DNA of 64,000 nucleotides, taken from Bacillota bacterium. Its GTDB lineage: Bacteria > Bacillota > Clostridia > Christensenellales > JAEXRW01. The stretch lies in NCBI GenBank assembly GCA_023454175.1, contig JAEXRW010000041.1:1-64000 (forward strand), written 5' to 3'. This document shows, piece by piece, positions 1-8,136 of this stretch (its first letter is position 1; each line of letters opens with the position of its first letter). A model generated the notes under the pieces. It saw nothing but the letters and a program-made list of their open reading frames with translations. It was not told the DNA's origin and did not search any database. The position numbers and the translations under genes are program-made.

Positions 1-32
1 CTTGCATCGCTATTTGCTATATGGCCCATCGG

Positions 33-70
33 AATTCTCAACTGTCAACTCTCAACTCTCAACTATTAAT
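33..70. repeat. Degenerate heptamer array A
   Basis: Five back-to-back 7-nt units of the form YTNTYAA (TTCTCAA, CTGTCAA, CTCTCAA twice, CTATTAA). The last unit contains the stop codon (TTA on this strand) of the minus-strand lipoprotein gene that ends here. It is one of eight similar arrays in the window, all in the same orientation. Confidence 0.75.
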
Positions 71-1526
71 ATCCCCAGTCCCTGTGTATGAAGCTCCCGT
101 CGATGGCGTTCACCGTCACATAGCTCTCGTCCCCGAAGGGAAGCCATTCCGATTGCCCGCCGCCGATGATTTGTTCCCGGTTGCCGATGAAGTCCCATAC
201 CGGTATCATCAGGAATTCCCCCGGCTTGTCCTTCTGCGTGATGCGCATCATGCCCAGCTTGATGCTCGTGATATGGATATTGGCCTTGGTCATGGAGTCG
301 GAATATGTCCTGTAAAACATGTAGTCCTTTGCCTTGGTTATGATCTCGGTGAAGCTCTTCAGGTTCACGTGCCCCGAAAGGATCGATTCCTCCTGCACCG
401 GGTTATCCCATTGAAGGTTGGCGATGCCCGTATCGTCCACAAATATCGCCAGTCTTTCGGCTTCGAATACATGATCGTAGTCGGGTTCTTCAGCTTTCGG
501 TATAGAGGGGTCGTCCCCTTCGTTCGCCGTGGATTCGCGTATGAATGTCACTGGGACGCCATGGAAAATCCGTGCGAGTTGGAATTCATAGCATTGCCTG
601 TTATCCTTGCCTTCGGGATCATCCAGCCTGCTGTAGCTGGATATTCCGATGGCCGATATCTGCATATCCCGGATCTCCAGGTCGGCCAGGCACTGTGTCA
701 CCAGTTTCTTCGCGTCTTCCAGGGATGTGTTCATGCCTATTGGGGAGCCGGCCATTTTGAGGCCGGGCAGGACGGGTCCATAGCGCCCGGTCCCGCAGTT
801 GTCGAAGGAAAAATGCGTCGCCTTATCCGAGTTGAATACGCTGAACTCGGCTGCATCATCCTTGCCCAGGTCTGCGGCCACAGAAAGGCCCTCTCCGCCC
901 TCCGTTTTGGCCAGCTGCGTTGTGGAAGGCGTTCGTTTCCTTTGTTCTGGCGCAGCCGCATATTGCTGTTGCAGGTCTTTGATCCGTTTCTCCATATCTT
1001 TTATGTATGCTTTGTCGTTCGGATTCTTTTCGCGCTCGTAGCGGGCTCTGGCCCTTTCCAGAGAGTAATTCGCCTGGATGATCCGGGCCGTGTAGTCCGC
1101 CTTGGTGAGTACGCGTTCCTCTTTGAATACGGGTGCGCCTTTGAGGAAATACGCCGCGAACCGGTCCGTATCCGCCTGTGAAAACATCCGGAACTTCACC
1201 ACCGCTGCCGGGATATCTCTCACCGCGGGGACTTCCACAGTTGCGTCGATGTTTACCGTTACATCGCCTTTCTTGTTCTTGTAGCTGTCCTTGAACGTTT
1301 CCGTCACGCCAAGGGATTTCATCAGTTCCGCCCGTACCGCTTCATTTTGCGCGGGGTCTGTCGCGCCGGTGGCGGGCACCGGGGACTGTGTCGAGGCCGC
1401 GATGATTTCCTCCAATTGGCTGTCCCCCTTGTTCACGACAGCAGGTTTGTCCGGCGTGGGCTGGCATGCCGCCAGCAGCAGCACACTCGTTAATAAGCAC
1501 AGGAATGCGCGGGTCGTCTTTTTCAC
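66..1526 (-). CDS. Orphan lipoprotein, stand-alone version of the M56 sensor domain
   Basis: A predicted exported lipoprotein of 486 aa. The N-terminus is a lipoprotein signal (Lys-Lys-Thr, a hydrophobic stretch, then LLAAC at residues 17-21) followed directly by QPTPDKPAVV. The same QPTP..PAVV motif sits in the middle of the four large M56 proteins downstream on the plus axis, and the C-terminus (TVNAIDGSFIHRDWGY) matches the C-termini of all four. The protein is therefore the C-terminal domain of those fusions without the protease. The start is GTG, 7 nt after AGG; an ATG two bases upstream is out of frame. The domain resembles DUF6034/PepSY-like exported proteins, but no function is known to me. 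It has its own consensus promoter at 1630-1658 and no repressor gene beside it. Confidence 0.75.
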   Translation of the reverse strand: MKKTTRAFLCLLTSVLLLAACQPTPDKPAVVNKGDSQLEEIIAASTQSPVPATGATDPAQNEAVRAELMKSLGVTETFKDSYKNKKGDVTVNIDATVEVPAVRDIPAAVVKFRMFSQADTDRFAAYFLKGAPVFKEERVLTKADYTARIIQANYSLERARARYEREKNPNDKAYIKDMEKRIKDLQQQYAAAPEQRKRTPSTTQLAKTEGGEGLSVAADLGKDDAAEFSVFNSDKATHFSFDNCGTGRYGPVLPGLKMAGSPIGMNTSLEDAKKLVTQCLADLEIRDMQISAIGISSYSRLDDPEGKDNRQCYEFQLARIFHGVPVTFIRESTANEGDDPSIPKAEEPDYDHVFEAERLAIFVDDTGIANLQWDNPVQEESILSGHVNLKSFTEIITKAKDYMFYRTYSDSMTKANIHITSIKLGMMRITQKDKPGEFLMIPVWDFIGNREQIIGGGQSEWLPFGDESYVTVNAIDGSFIHRDWGY

Positions 1527-1629
1527 ATGATCACCTGCTTTGCTTGAATTGAAAAACGCCGCTCTGACAAGTCTTTTGGGGACGAATGGTATGTTGCCGT
1601 TTTATGAATAGTATTGCGTTGTTATTGCA

Positions 1630-1658
1630 ATTGTAGCTTAATTAATATATTATGTCAA
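1630..1658 (-). promoter_or_regulatory. Promoter of the orphan lipoprotein
   Basis: On the minus strand TTGACA (1653-1658) and TACAAT (1630-1635) are separated by 17 nt. About 100 nt of leader follow before the GTG start. The spacer lacks the CTGTC box found in the BlaI-unit promoters, so control is probably different. Confidence 0.7.
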
Positions 1659-1688
1659 TATTGTTAACGCGTCCCATAAATATGAAAT

Positions 1689-1719
1689 AGCCTGCCGCAG
1701 GTCCTCCCCTTGGCAGGCT
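1689..1719 (-). terminator. Possible terminator after M56 unit 1
   Basis: AGCCTGCC and GGCAGGCT form a perfect 8-bp stem around a 15-nt loop, about 60 nt beyond the stop of the 1782-4247 gene. The following tract on the minus strand is T-rich (ATTTCATATTT) but interrupted. Confidence 0.5.
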
Positions 1720-1748
1720 GTTCATTATGATTACTCCTTCTCCTGAAA

Positions 1749-1786
1749 ATTCTCAATTTTCAATTGTCAATTCTCAATTTATTAAT
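1749..1786. repeat. Degenerate heptamer array B
   Basis: Units TTCTCAA, TTTTCAA, TTGTCAA and TTCTCAA, followed by TTTATTAA. The stop codon of the minus-strand M56 gene (1782-1784) lies inside the last unit. Confidence 0.75.
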
Positions 1787-4247
1787 ACCCCGCATTGGGG
1801 TCGGCCAGGCTTCCGTCGATGGCGTTGATCGTTACAAACGCGTTTTCATTTTCCCTGAGTACGCCGTTGTTTTCCTCCATGTTCTTCCGTATTTCCGCGG
1901 CGATCTTTTCCGGGGTGTGGTTCTGTTTGCTGGTTGCCTCCATATAGGCATCCACGTCCATCTTTTCCCCCTGTGCCCCGAGGAATTTCCAGGCAGGCAG
2001 CAGCATGTACTTCCCGGGTTTGTCTTTCACGGCCACCTGCTGCATGCTCAGTACGATCCTGTCGATCCGGAAGGTTTCCCGGATCAGGTTCTGGTAATAG
2101 GTGTCCTCTTCCTTGCCGGAGATATCCTCCTTGCCCGGCGCGTATTTGGACAGCATTTGCTGCTGCAAGCGTTCCATCACCTCCTGAAACGGCATTAGCG
2201 CCACGTTCTCGGAGATCTTGCGCTTCACCTGCACCCTGCCCCGCCATTCGAATGCGGTGACGCCGCTGTCGTCCACGCACACCGTGATGCGCTCGTAAAA
2301 CCAGGGTGCCGCATAGGCGCCGTCCTTGCTCTCGCCTCCCCCTGCCTGCTCCGTCTGTTCATACAGCGTAGGGATCCCCGCAGCCGTCCGGGTGAAGTCG
2401 ATGATATACCCCTGCTGGTCGGCTTTCGGTTTGTCTTCTGAGTCGATGTTGATACCCACCGCCACATGGGCCGCTTCCATGTCCATCACGCCCAGCTCGG
2501 ATAATAATTGTTTCGCCTTCTGTACGGCTTCGTCCTTGCTCGTCTGGATGGCCGCTTTGTCGTCCTTTTTCCCGCCGTGTTCGTAGTAGCGCGTGCCGTT
2601 GCGGTATTGCACCATCGATCTTGCCGCGTCGGCAATCACCCACAGGCTCGCGGGTTCGCTTTTCCCCAGGTCTGCCGCTGCCTGCAGTTCATTCAGGCCG
2701 TTGTTGTTCTTCAGCTTCCCGTCGCTGCTTTTGGTTTCGGTCTTTTCGGGCGCTTTGGCGATATCGGTTTCAATGCTTCTTATTCTTTCCTCCAGGTCCG
2801 CCTCGCTGTTTTCCGTGCTGTTCGGATCCTTCTTTTTTTCCTCCAGCTTCATTTTTGCGTCGATAAGCCATTTCGTTAATTCCGCTTTTGTGAGGCGCCT
2901 CCCCTGTTGTGTCAGCGGCTTGCCCTGCATCAGTACCTTCGCCATCCTGTCCACTTCCGCCTGCGAAAAGCCCGCAGCCTCCGCTTCGAATACCGGGTAT
3001 TGGGTCACGTCCGGGATTACCACTTTTGCGTCCACTTTTACCGCGGCCTTGTTCTTGGAGTATTCCTCCTTCCACGTCGCGGGCGCGTCGTATGCTCCTT
3101 CCGGTTCCGCTCCCTGGTTGATCTTTTGTTCCAGCTTCCCGTTGTTTTTATTGATGACCGCCGGGTTTTCTGGCGTGGGCTGGCATCCGGTGGTGAATCC
3201 CGCGAAGAGGAACGCGATGGCCAGTAAGGCAACGGCGAACCTGATGCCGCCTTTTGTTTTCCCGCGCAGGAACATCCCGTGGATGCGCTTCTTCATCTTC
3301 GTGCACCCGTCGTTCAGGTTCAGCGCCGCCTGCACCTGCCGTTTCCCCTGTTTCCCCGAAAAGCTCAGAACCGTGCCGATGTACTCCTTCCGTTTCCCCG
3401 TGCCCAGCACTTTGATCACCTGGCTGTCGCACGCCGTCTCCATGTCCCGGTGGATCGTGCGGAAACACACCCATACCAGCGGATTCCACCAGTATACGGC
3501 TTGTAATACGTTCAGCAGCCAGATCGCGGGCAGGTCCCTGCGCTTGTAGTGCATCAGCTCGTGCAGGAATACGTGCCGCATTTTCTCTGCGTTTTTCTCT
3601 TCCGCCAGTCTGGCGGGTACCATCAGCACCGGACGGATTACGCCCGATATGGCGGGCACCGGCAGTGCCCCCTGCAGGACGAGGCGGATGTTCCGGTGGA
3701 TGCCGAGTTTCCACCTGCTTTCCAGCAGCAGTTCCTCCATCCATTGGGGGATGCTTTGGAGGGTGCATCGCCGCACCTTTCGCCTCAGCCACAGCACCCG
3801 TGTGCCCAGCCATACGGCGTAGGCGATGCTTCCGGCAGGCCACAGCCATATCACGAATGTATTCCAGTTGAACGGGGCAGCCGTCCGGGCCGCTGAATAG
3901 GTCGGGGTTATTGTTGTGGCCTGCGGCGTCCCGCCCCGAATATTCGCCGCGTTGTCAACGGTATAGCCATCAGGAAGGGGGGTTGGATTGTTCTGGGTAT
4001 CCGGCTGAATGGGTTGTGACATGGTTGGAGCCGCCGGCTGCATGCCGTTGATGAAGTTAACGGGGCTCCACGCCGTGTTCATGCTCACCGGGATGAGGAG
4101 TTTCAATATCACGATCCCCCACAGCGCGTACTGCATCATGGCCGACAGATGCTTTTTGAATAGCACCTTTACGAGCCATACAGCGCCGATGAGGAGGGAG
4201 ACGATCAGCGTATTCTCGATGAGGAAGCCCATGATCGTATCTGCCAT
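1782..4247 (-). CDS. BlaR1-like M56 metalloprotease with lipoprotein-like sensor domain (unit 1)
   Basis: A membrane signal-transducing protease, by analogy to BlaR1/MecR1, that would cleave or inactivate the cognate BlaI-type repressor. Of 821 aa, residues 1-330 are the M56 part: membrane segments near 8-27, 40-55 and 130-150, zinc motif HELMH at 229-233 and DMETACD at 268-274. A further hydrophobic segment at 335-353 ends in TTGC, followed by QPTPENPAVI (Cys355), and then about 465 exported residues ending in TINAIDGSLADPNAGY. BlaR1 has a penicillin-binding sensor at this place; no SxxK/SxN/KTG pattern was noticed here. The ATG is one base after the repressor stop (TGA-G-ATG), so the two are translationally coupled. 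The ligand is unknown. Confidence 0.85.
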   Translation of the reverse strand: MADTIMGFLIENTLIVSLLIGAVWLVKVLFKKHLSAMMQYALWGIVILKLLIPVSMNTAWSPVNFINGMQPAAPTMSQPIQPDTQNNPTPLPDGYTVDNAANIRGGTPQATTITPTYSAARTAAPFNWNTFVIWLWPAGSIAYAVWLGTRVLWLRRKVRRCTLQSIPQWMEELLLESRWKLGIHRNIRLVLQGALPVPAISGVIRPVLMVPARLAEEKNAEKMRHVFLHELMHYKRRDLPAIWLLNVLQAVYWWNPLVWVCFRTIHRDMETACDSQVIKVLGTGKRKEYIGTVLSFSGKQGKRQVQAALNLNDGCTKMKKRIHGMFLRGKTKGGIRFAVALLAIAFLFAGFTTGCQPTPENPAVINKNNGKLEQKINQGAEPEGAYDAPATWKEEYSKNKAAVKVDAKVVIPDVTQYPVFEAEAAGFSQAEVDRMAKVLMQGKPLTQQGRRLTKAELTKWLIDAKMKLEEKKKDPNSTENSEADLEERIRSIETDIAKAPEKTETKSSDGKLKNNNGLNELQAAADLGKSEPASLWVIADAARSMVQYRNGTRYYEHGGKKDDKAAIQTSKDEAVQKAKQLLSELGVMDMEAAHVAVGINIDSEDKPKADQQGYIIDFTRTAAGIPTLYEQTEQAGGGESKDGAYAAPWFYERITVCVDDSGVTAFEWRGRVQVKRKISENVALMPFQEVMERLQQQMLSKYAPGKEDISGKEEDTYYQNLIRETFRIDRIVLSMQQVAVKDKPGKYMLLPAWKFLGAQGEKMDVDAYMEATSKQNHTPEKIAAEIRKNMEENNGVLRENENAFVTINAIDGSLADPNAGY

Positions 4248-4248
4248 C

Positions 4249-4683
4249 TCACTCGCCCCGCTTTCCGTTTTCCTGCTGCGGTGCCATCGCCGCGGTTTCC
4301 AGCCGGTTCACCAGCTCCGTCAGCTCCTGCTGTTCGCGTTCGCTGAGTTGGTCGCTCCTGGCCATCGTGGCGATGAGCCTGCCCAGTTGGTCCCCGCTGA
4401 TGCGGCTGATGAGGCTCTCGCTCTCCATCTCCATGGCCTCTTCCCGGGATATTTCTGCGTGGTACAGCCTGTCCGCCTTCGCGTTGCGGATATCGTACCC
4501 GGCATATCCTTTTGCGCACAGGTTGTTGAGATAGGTGTAATACGTCTTGTAGCTCCAGTTGATGTCCTTCTGCGCCGCCTGTACGCTCGCCACGATGTTG
4601 CCCAGCGTCTGCGGCGGCCTGTCCCACAGGGCTTTTAGCAGTATCCAGTCCGTGTCCGTTAGCCTGGCCGTTCTTCCCGCCAT
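4249..4683 (-). CDS. BlaI/MecI-family repressor (unit 1)
   Basis: A winged-helix repressor of 144 aa, expected to bind the operator in front of its own gene and to be removed when the partner M56 protease is activated. The N-terminal LTDTDWILLKALW and the later SYKTYYTYLNNLCAKGY are the typical BlaI helices. The acidic C-terminal part would dimerise. The ATG at 4683 is chosen over the upstream in-frame ATG because GGAGGGG lies 7 nt before it and because the upstream start would fall inside the promoter. It is co-transcribed with the M56 gene from the promoter at 4730-4758. Confidence 0.88.
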   Translation of the reverse strand: MAGRTARLTDTDWILLKALWDRPPQTLGNIVASVQAAQKDINWSYKTYYTYLNNLCAKGYAGYDIRNAKADRLYHAEISREEAMEMESESLISRISGDQLGRLIATMARSDQLSEREQQELTELVNRLETAAMAPQQENGKRGE

Positions 4684-4697
4684 GGTGGACCCCTCCG

Positions 4698-4758
4698 ATC
4701 TGTCGCTATTATTAGAGTCTTTTGACGCTATTATACGCGACAGATATTTGGTTGTCAA
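4698..4758 (-). promoter_or_regulatory. Promoter and operator of unit 1
   Basis: On the minus strand TTGACA (4753-4758), a 17-nt spacer and TATAAT (4730-4735) form a perfect consensus promoter. ATCTGTCGC lies in the spacer and its exact inverse occurs again just before the Shine-Dalgarno, giving a 9-bp inverted repeat at 4698-4706 and 4737-4745. A direct repeat GNCGCTATTAT is also present. The position suits autorepression by the BlaI-type protein. Confidence 0.75.
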
Positions 4759-4995
4759 CACTTTAGCAATAGTTTCTCGGAGGCGCTTGTTTGTTGATTA
4801 GTCGTAGGATAAGCCTTCATGGCTTCTGAAGCGTAAATATGATAATTAGGCTGTCCCTTGAACCAGAAAGCCCGCATTAGAGGTCTTCCCTCCACTGCAG
4901 GCTTTCCGTCCACTTCAATTCTCAATTGATTTCCCCCGCAGGGCTCACCGCACCTGTCCACTGTCAACTTCTAACGAATCACCCGCAGGGCAGCC
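4759..4995. other. Intergenic stretch between units 1 and 2
   Basis: No gene is seen. The stretch holds a terminator-like stem for the preceding minus-strand unit (AAAGCCCGC near 4868 with GCAGGCTTTC near 4900, one mismatch, weak T tract). It also holds two copies of the short leader CCGCAGGGC that often precedes the heptamer arrays. Confidence 0.4.
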
Positions 4996-5037
4996 TTCTC
5001 AATTCTCAATTCTCCATTTTCAATTCTTAATTATTAA
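4996..5037. repeat. Degenerate heptamer array C
   Basis: Six units: TTCTCAA twice, TTCTCCA, TTTTCAA, TTCTTAA and TTATTAA. The stop codon of the unit 2 M56 gene (5034-5036) is inside the last unit. Confidence 0.8.
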
Positions 5038-7496
5038 TAGCCCACGTCCTTGTCGATCACGCTGCCGTCCAGCGCGTTGATGGTCACCGAGCCCCAGGCG
5101 TCCGGGTACCCGTCCACAAAGCTGCTTGGGTCTCCCTGTTCGTCCACCTCCGGCGGCGGTGTGGGCTCTGCCGCGCCCGGCTTTTTCAAATAACCTGCAT
5201 CCTTTTCTTGATTGAAAAAGTTCCACACCGGGATGAAGTAATACTCCGGGCTGTTTTTCTTCGCCACCCGCATCAGTCCCAGTTCCACGCGCGTAATGGT
5301 GATGGTGCCGCCGGTCCCCTTGGTGACAAATCCGTATTTGCTGAATTTCTGGATCAGCTGCGCCACGCCCTTTTGTGCTATTTTCTCAAATGATAATAGG
5401 TTAACGTTGTCATTGTCCACCTTCGTGACAGTCATCGGGTTCTCCCAGGAGAAGCCCGTCACCCCCTGGTCGTCCATGATGATGATCATCTTTTCGTACC
5501 GGACGGGTTTCTGCACGTTGGATTCCATGCTTTGTCCTACGTCCTCCGTGGCGTAGGCGGTCGGGCAGCCGTTGATCTCCCGCATGAATACACACGCCCA
5601 CCCCCAGTTGCGTACTGTATCTTGCTTGGACCCTGCCGTGGGGGCCACGTAGCACAGGGTGAGTTCGTTTGTAAGCTTCGCGGCGATTTTCTTTGCCTGC
5701 TCCCCCGCCTGCTCCTTGCTCAGCGAAACGCCGTACGGTTTTTTCAGGTAGGTACCGCCGAAAAATGCGTAGTAATTGGCTCTCGATGAACCTGATGTAA
5801 TATTGATGTACCGTATATTATCGGGTGAGAGCAAGCTTCCCGCGCGGATGGAGTAATTCTGCCCATCCACCTTTGTATTTACGCTCACACCGCGGTAGGA
5901 CCGTTCGCCGTCTTTCAGCGGTTCGACCGTCAGGTCCTTTATTTTCAGGTCTTTCTCAAAAGGCGCGTTCGGCAGTAGGCTCTGGTAGTAATCCACGTCT
6001 TTCTGGTCATAGATGACATGGACGCCCGGTCCCGGTGTGACCCCCGCAGCCTGGTCCGCGACGCTCTTTTTCGCCTCGATGATGAGTTGTTCCAGTTCCT
6101 CTTTCGTGAAGCGCACAGTCTCCGTGAATGTCAGGTTGTCCCCGATGATGGTGCTTACGACTTTGTTGATCTCCTCCTGTGGGAAATCCCGCAGTTTCGC
6201 CGTAGCGGCCGGCAGCTTGGATACGCCGGGCAGCGTGATGTCCGCGTCCGCCACGACCTTCAGTTTTCCGCCCGCACCTTCCGTCTCGTATTTCCAGTGT
6301 GCCGGCGCGCCCAGGAGGCTGTAGAGCTCCTCGTTTCTCGCTGGCGTCCCGGTGGGGCTGGCCGTATCCTTTATGATACTGTTCAGGCTGTCTCCGTCTT
6401 TGCCCACTACGGCAGGCTCGTCCGGCGTGGGCTGGCACGCCGTGAATGCGCAGGATGCCAGCATCAGGATAGCCACGGCTATAACCAGTACCCGCGTGCC
6501 TTTTCCCGTTTTTTTCTTTTTGAACATGTCGTGTATCCGCCTCTCCATTTTGCACCTCCCGTCGTTCAGGCTCATCGCCGCCTGCAGCCTGTTTTCGCAT
6601 CCCGGGATGCCCGCATATTTCAGCACCGTACGCACATATCCGTTCTGCCTATCCCTGTCCAGCATCGCCAGCACCTTCTGGTCGCAGAGGGTCTCCATGT
6701 CCTTGCGGACCAGCCGGGAGCACAGCCATAGTACCGGGTTGAACCAGTAGGCGATGGTGAGCAGGTTCAGGATGGTAATGGCGAAAAGATCCCCGTTCTT
6801 GTAGTGCGTCAGCTCGTGCAGGAAGATGTGTTCCATCTCCGCCGTGTCCGCATTTTCCAGGTGGCCCGGCAGCATCAGCACGGGTCTGAACAGGCCGGTG
6901 ATAGCGGGCACCTGGACTCCCGCATGCATGCAGAGCCCGATATCCCTTCGTATCCCCAGTCTCAGCTTGCATGCGACGAATGTCCGGATGAGTCGTCCGG
7001 GGACATCCATGCGCTCATGTTTCATCCGCTTCCGCAGGTGCCGCCTGCACAGCAGCAGCCAGCCTCCCGTAGCAATGGCGCCTGCGCCCCATGCCATCAG
7101 CGCCCACGCCTCCCATGGCAGCGGTTTCTGTACCGGTTGCGAAGGGATCGCACTGGGAGAAGTTGTTATGGCCGTGTTTTGAACGGTTGGGATAGCGGTT
7201 TGTGGTTTGTATTCCGTCTTGGCCGTTTCGATATCGATCGGAGGGGATGCCTGCTTGCCCGGTGTAATGGGTTGGGTAATGGCCGCCGGTGCGGAGGCGA
7301 ACCAGTTCAGCGGGCTGAGCGCGCTTTCAAATCCGAACGGGATGACGAGTTTGATCAGTACCACGGCCCACAGCGCGTACTGCAGTACCGCCGATAGCTT
7401 CCTGCCAAAGAGTTTGCGTACCAGCAGCAGCGCTCCAGCGAGCAATGAGAACACTGCCGTGTTCACGATCAGCGTCCAAATCATGTCATTCATCAT
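5034..7496 (-). CDS. BlaR1-like M56 metalloprotease with lipoprotein-like sensor domain (unit 2)
   Basis: The 820-aa paralogue of the unit 1 protein, with the same order of parts. Membrane segments lie near 8-27, 40-55 and 130-150, the zinc motif HELTH at 227-231, DMETLCD at 266-272 and a membrane segment at 337-350. CAFTAC follows (Cys354), then QPTPDEPAVV and an exported domain ending in TINALDGSVIDKDVGY. The Thr/Pro-rich loop at 75-125 between early membrane segments is variable among the paralogues. The start overlaps the repressor stop by 11 bases; a second ATG follows at once, and either could be used. Its function as protease-sensor of an unknown signal is inferred. Confidence 0.85.
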   Translation of the reverse strand: MMNDMIWTLIVNTAVFSLLAGALLLVRKLFGRKLSAVLQYALWAVVLIKLVIPFGFESALSPLNWFASAPAAITQPITPGKQASPPIDIETAKTEYKPQTAIPTVQNTAITTSPSAIPSQPVQKPLPWEAWALMAWGAGAIATGGWLLLCRRHLRKRMKHERMDVPGRLIRTFVACKLRLGIRRDIGLCMHAGVQVPAITGLFRPVLMLPGHLENADTAEMEHIFLHELTHYKNGDLFAITILNLLTIAYWFNPVLWLCSRLVRKDMETLCDQKVLAMLDRDRQNGYVRTVLKYAGIPGCENRLQAAMSLNDGRCKMERRIHDMFKKKKTGKGTRVLVIAVAILMLASCAFTACQPTPDEPAVVGKDGDSLNSIIKDTASPTGTPARNEELYSLLGAPAHWKYETEGAGGKLKVVADADITLPGVSKLPAATAKLRDFPQEEINKVVSTIIGDNLTFTETVRFTKEELEQLIIEAKKSVADQAAGVTPGPGVHVIYDQKDVDYYQSLLPNAPFEKDLKIKDLTVEPLKDGERSYRGVSVNTKVDGQNYSIRAGSLLSPDNIRYINITSGSSRANYYAFFGGTYLKKPYGVSLSKEQAGEQAKKIAAKLTNELTLCYVAPTAGSKQDTVRNWGWACVFMREINGCPTAYATEDVGQSMESNVQKPVRYEKMIIIMDDQGVTGFSWENPMTVTKVDNDNVNLLSFEKIAQKGVAQLIQKFSKYGFVTKGTGGTITITRVELGLMRVAKKNSPEYYFIPVWNFFNQEKDAGYLKKPGAAEPTPPPEVDEQGDPSSFVDGYPDAWGSVTINALDGSVIDKDVGY

Positions 7497-7896
7497 GCTT
7501 TCCGCCCCCTTCCCGGTTCAGCCGCGCGAAGAGTTCCGCCAGTTCCCTCTGGTCCTTCTCCGATATTTGTCCTTTCTCCGCCATCGTCATCACCAGCCTG
7601 CCCACCGAGTCTGCCGTCAGCCGGGAAAGCAGGGAGTCCCCTTCGTTTGCGATGGCCTCTTCACGTGAGAGGATGGGGAAATACAGCTTGTCCCGTGCGC
7701 TCAGCACCTCGCAGCCGATGAGTCCCTTTTCCAGCATCACCCGCAGGTAGGTGTGGTACGTCTTGTACTGCCATTTGATTTTTGGCTGGTCCTTTTTCAC
7801 ACTGGATATGATCTCCCCCATGCTCTGCGGTTTCCTGCCCCACATCGCCCGAAGGATCACCCATTCGCAGTCCAGAAGTTTCCTTTCCATGGCCAT
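7486..7896 (-). CDS. BlaI/MecI-family repressor (unit 2)
   Basis: A 136-aa winged-helix repressor with LLDCEWVILRAMWGRKPQS and the YKTYHTYLRVMLEKGLI recognition region. It is the partner of the overlapping M56 gene. The start at ATG 7896 is preferred because GAGG lies 8 nt upstream; a GTG two codons earlier sits on top of that Shine-Dalgarno. It resembles the repressors of units 3 and 4 more than that of unit 1 in its N-terminus. Confidence 0.87.
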   Translation of the reverse strand: MAMERKLLDCEWVILRAMWGRKPQSMGEIISSVKKDQPKIKWQYKTYHTYLRVMLEKGLIGCEVLSARDKLYFPILSREEAIANEGDSLLSRLTADSVGRLVMTMAEKGQISEKDQRELAELFARLNREGGGKHDE

Positions 7897-7937
7897 CAAC
7901 ACCGCCTCAACTTTGTTCTTGTCTTTTAACGATTACC

Positions 7938-7977
7938 CTTGTTCTTTACATTACAAGATTAAAAAAGCGTTTGTCAA
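7938..7977 (-). promoter_or_regulatory. Promoter and possible operator of unit 2
   Basis: Minus-strand TTGACA (7972-7977) is followed by a 16-nt spacer and TGTAAT (7950-7955). CTTGT and ACAAG form an inverted repeat (7938-7942, 7953-7957) over the -10. The spacer has TCTTGT in place of the CTGTC box of the other three units, so the operator has diverged. Confidence 0.6.
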
Positions 7978-8027
7978 CGGTTTGAAACCGAAATTTTTAT
8001 GGGTTTGATAAGAATGAAAATAACAAA

Positions 8028-8050
8028 GACTCCTCCGTGATGGAAGAGTC
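8028..8050 (-). terminator. Terminator after M56 unit 3
   Basis: On the minus strand GACTCTTCC and GGAGGAGTC form a stem with one mismatch, followed by TTTGTTATTTTC. Confidence 0.55.
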
Positions 8051-8100
8051 CCTATGGAACGAATTCACAGGTTCTTGCCCAAGTTCTTGATTTACCGTAA

Positions 8101-8136
8101 CTGTCAACTTTCAACTCTCAACTCTCAACTATTTAA
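8101..8136. repeat. Degenerate heptamer array D
   Basis: Units CTGTCAA, CTTTCAA, CTCTCAA twice and CTATTTAA. The stop codon of the unit 3 M56 gene (8133-8135) is in the last unit. Confidence 0.75.

Noticed and set aside
33..68. CRISPR array
   Set aside because: The repeats are contiguous heptamers without spacers and no cas genes are present; the Cas2-like protein at 46159 is isolated.
21..1181. Long plus-strand reading frame opposite the orphan lipoprotein
   Set aside because: It is antisense to a gene with signal peptide, conserved ends, promoter and ribosome binding site; its translation has no family pattern.
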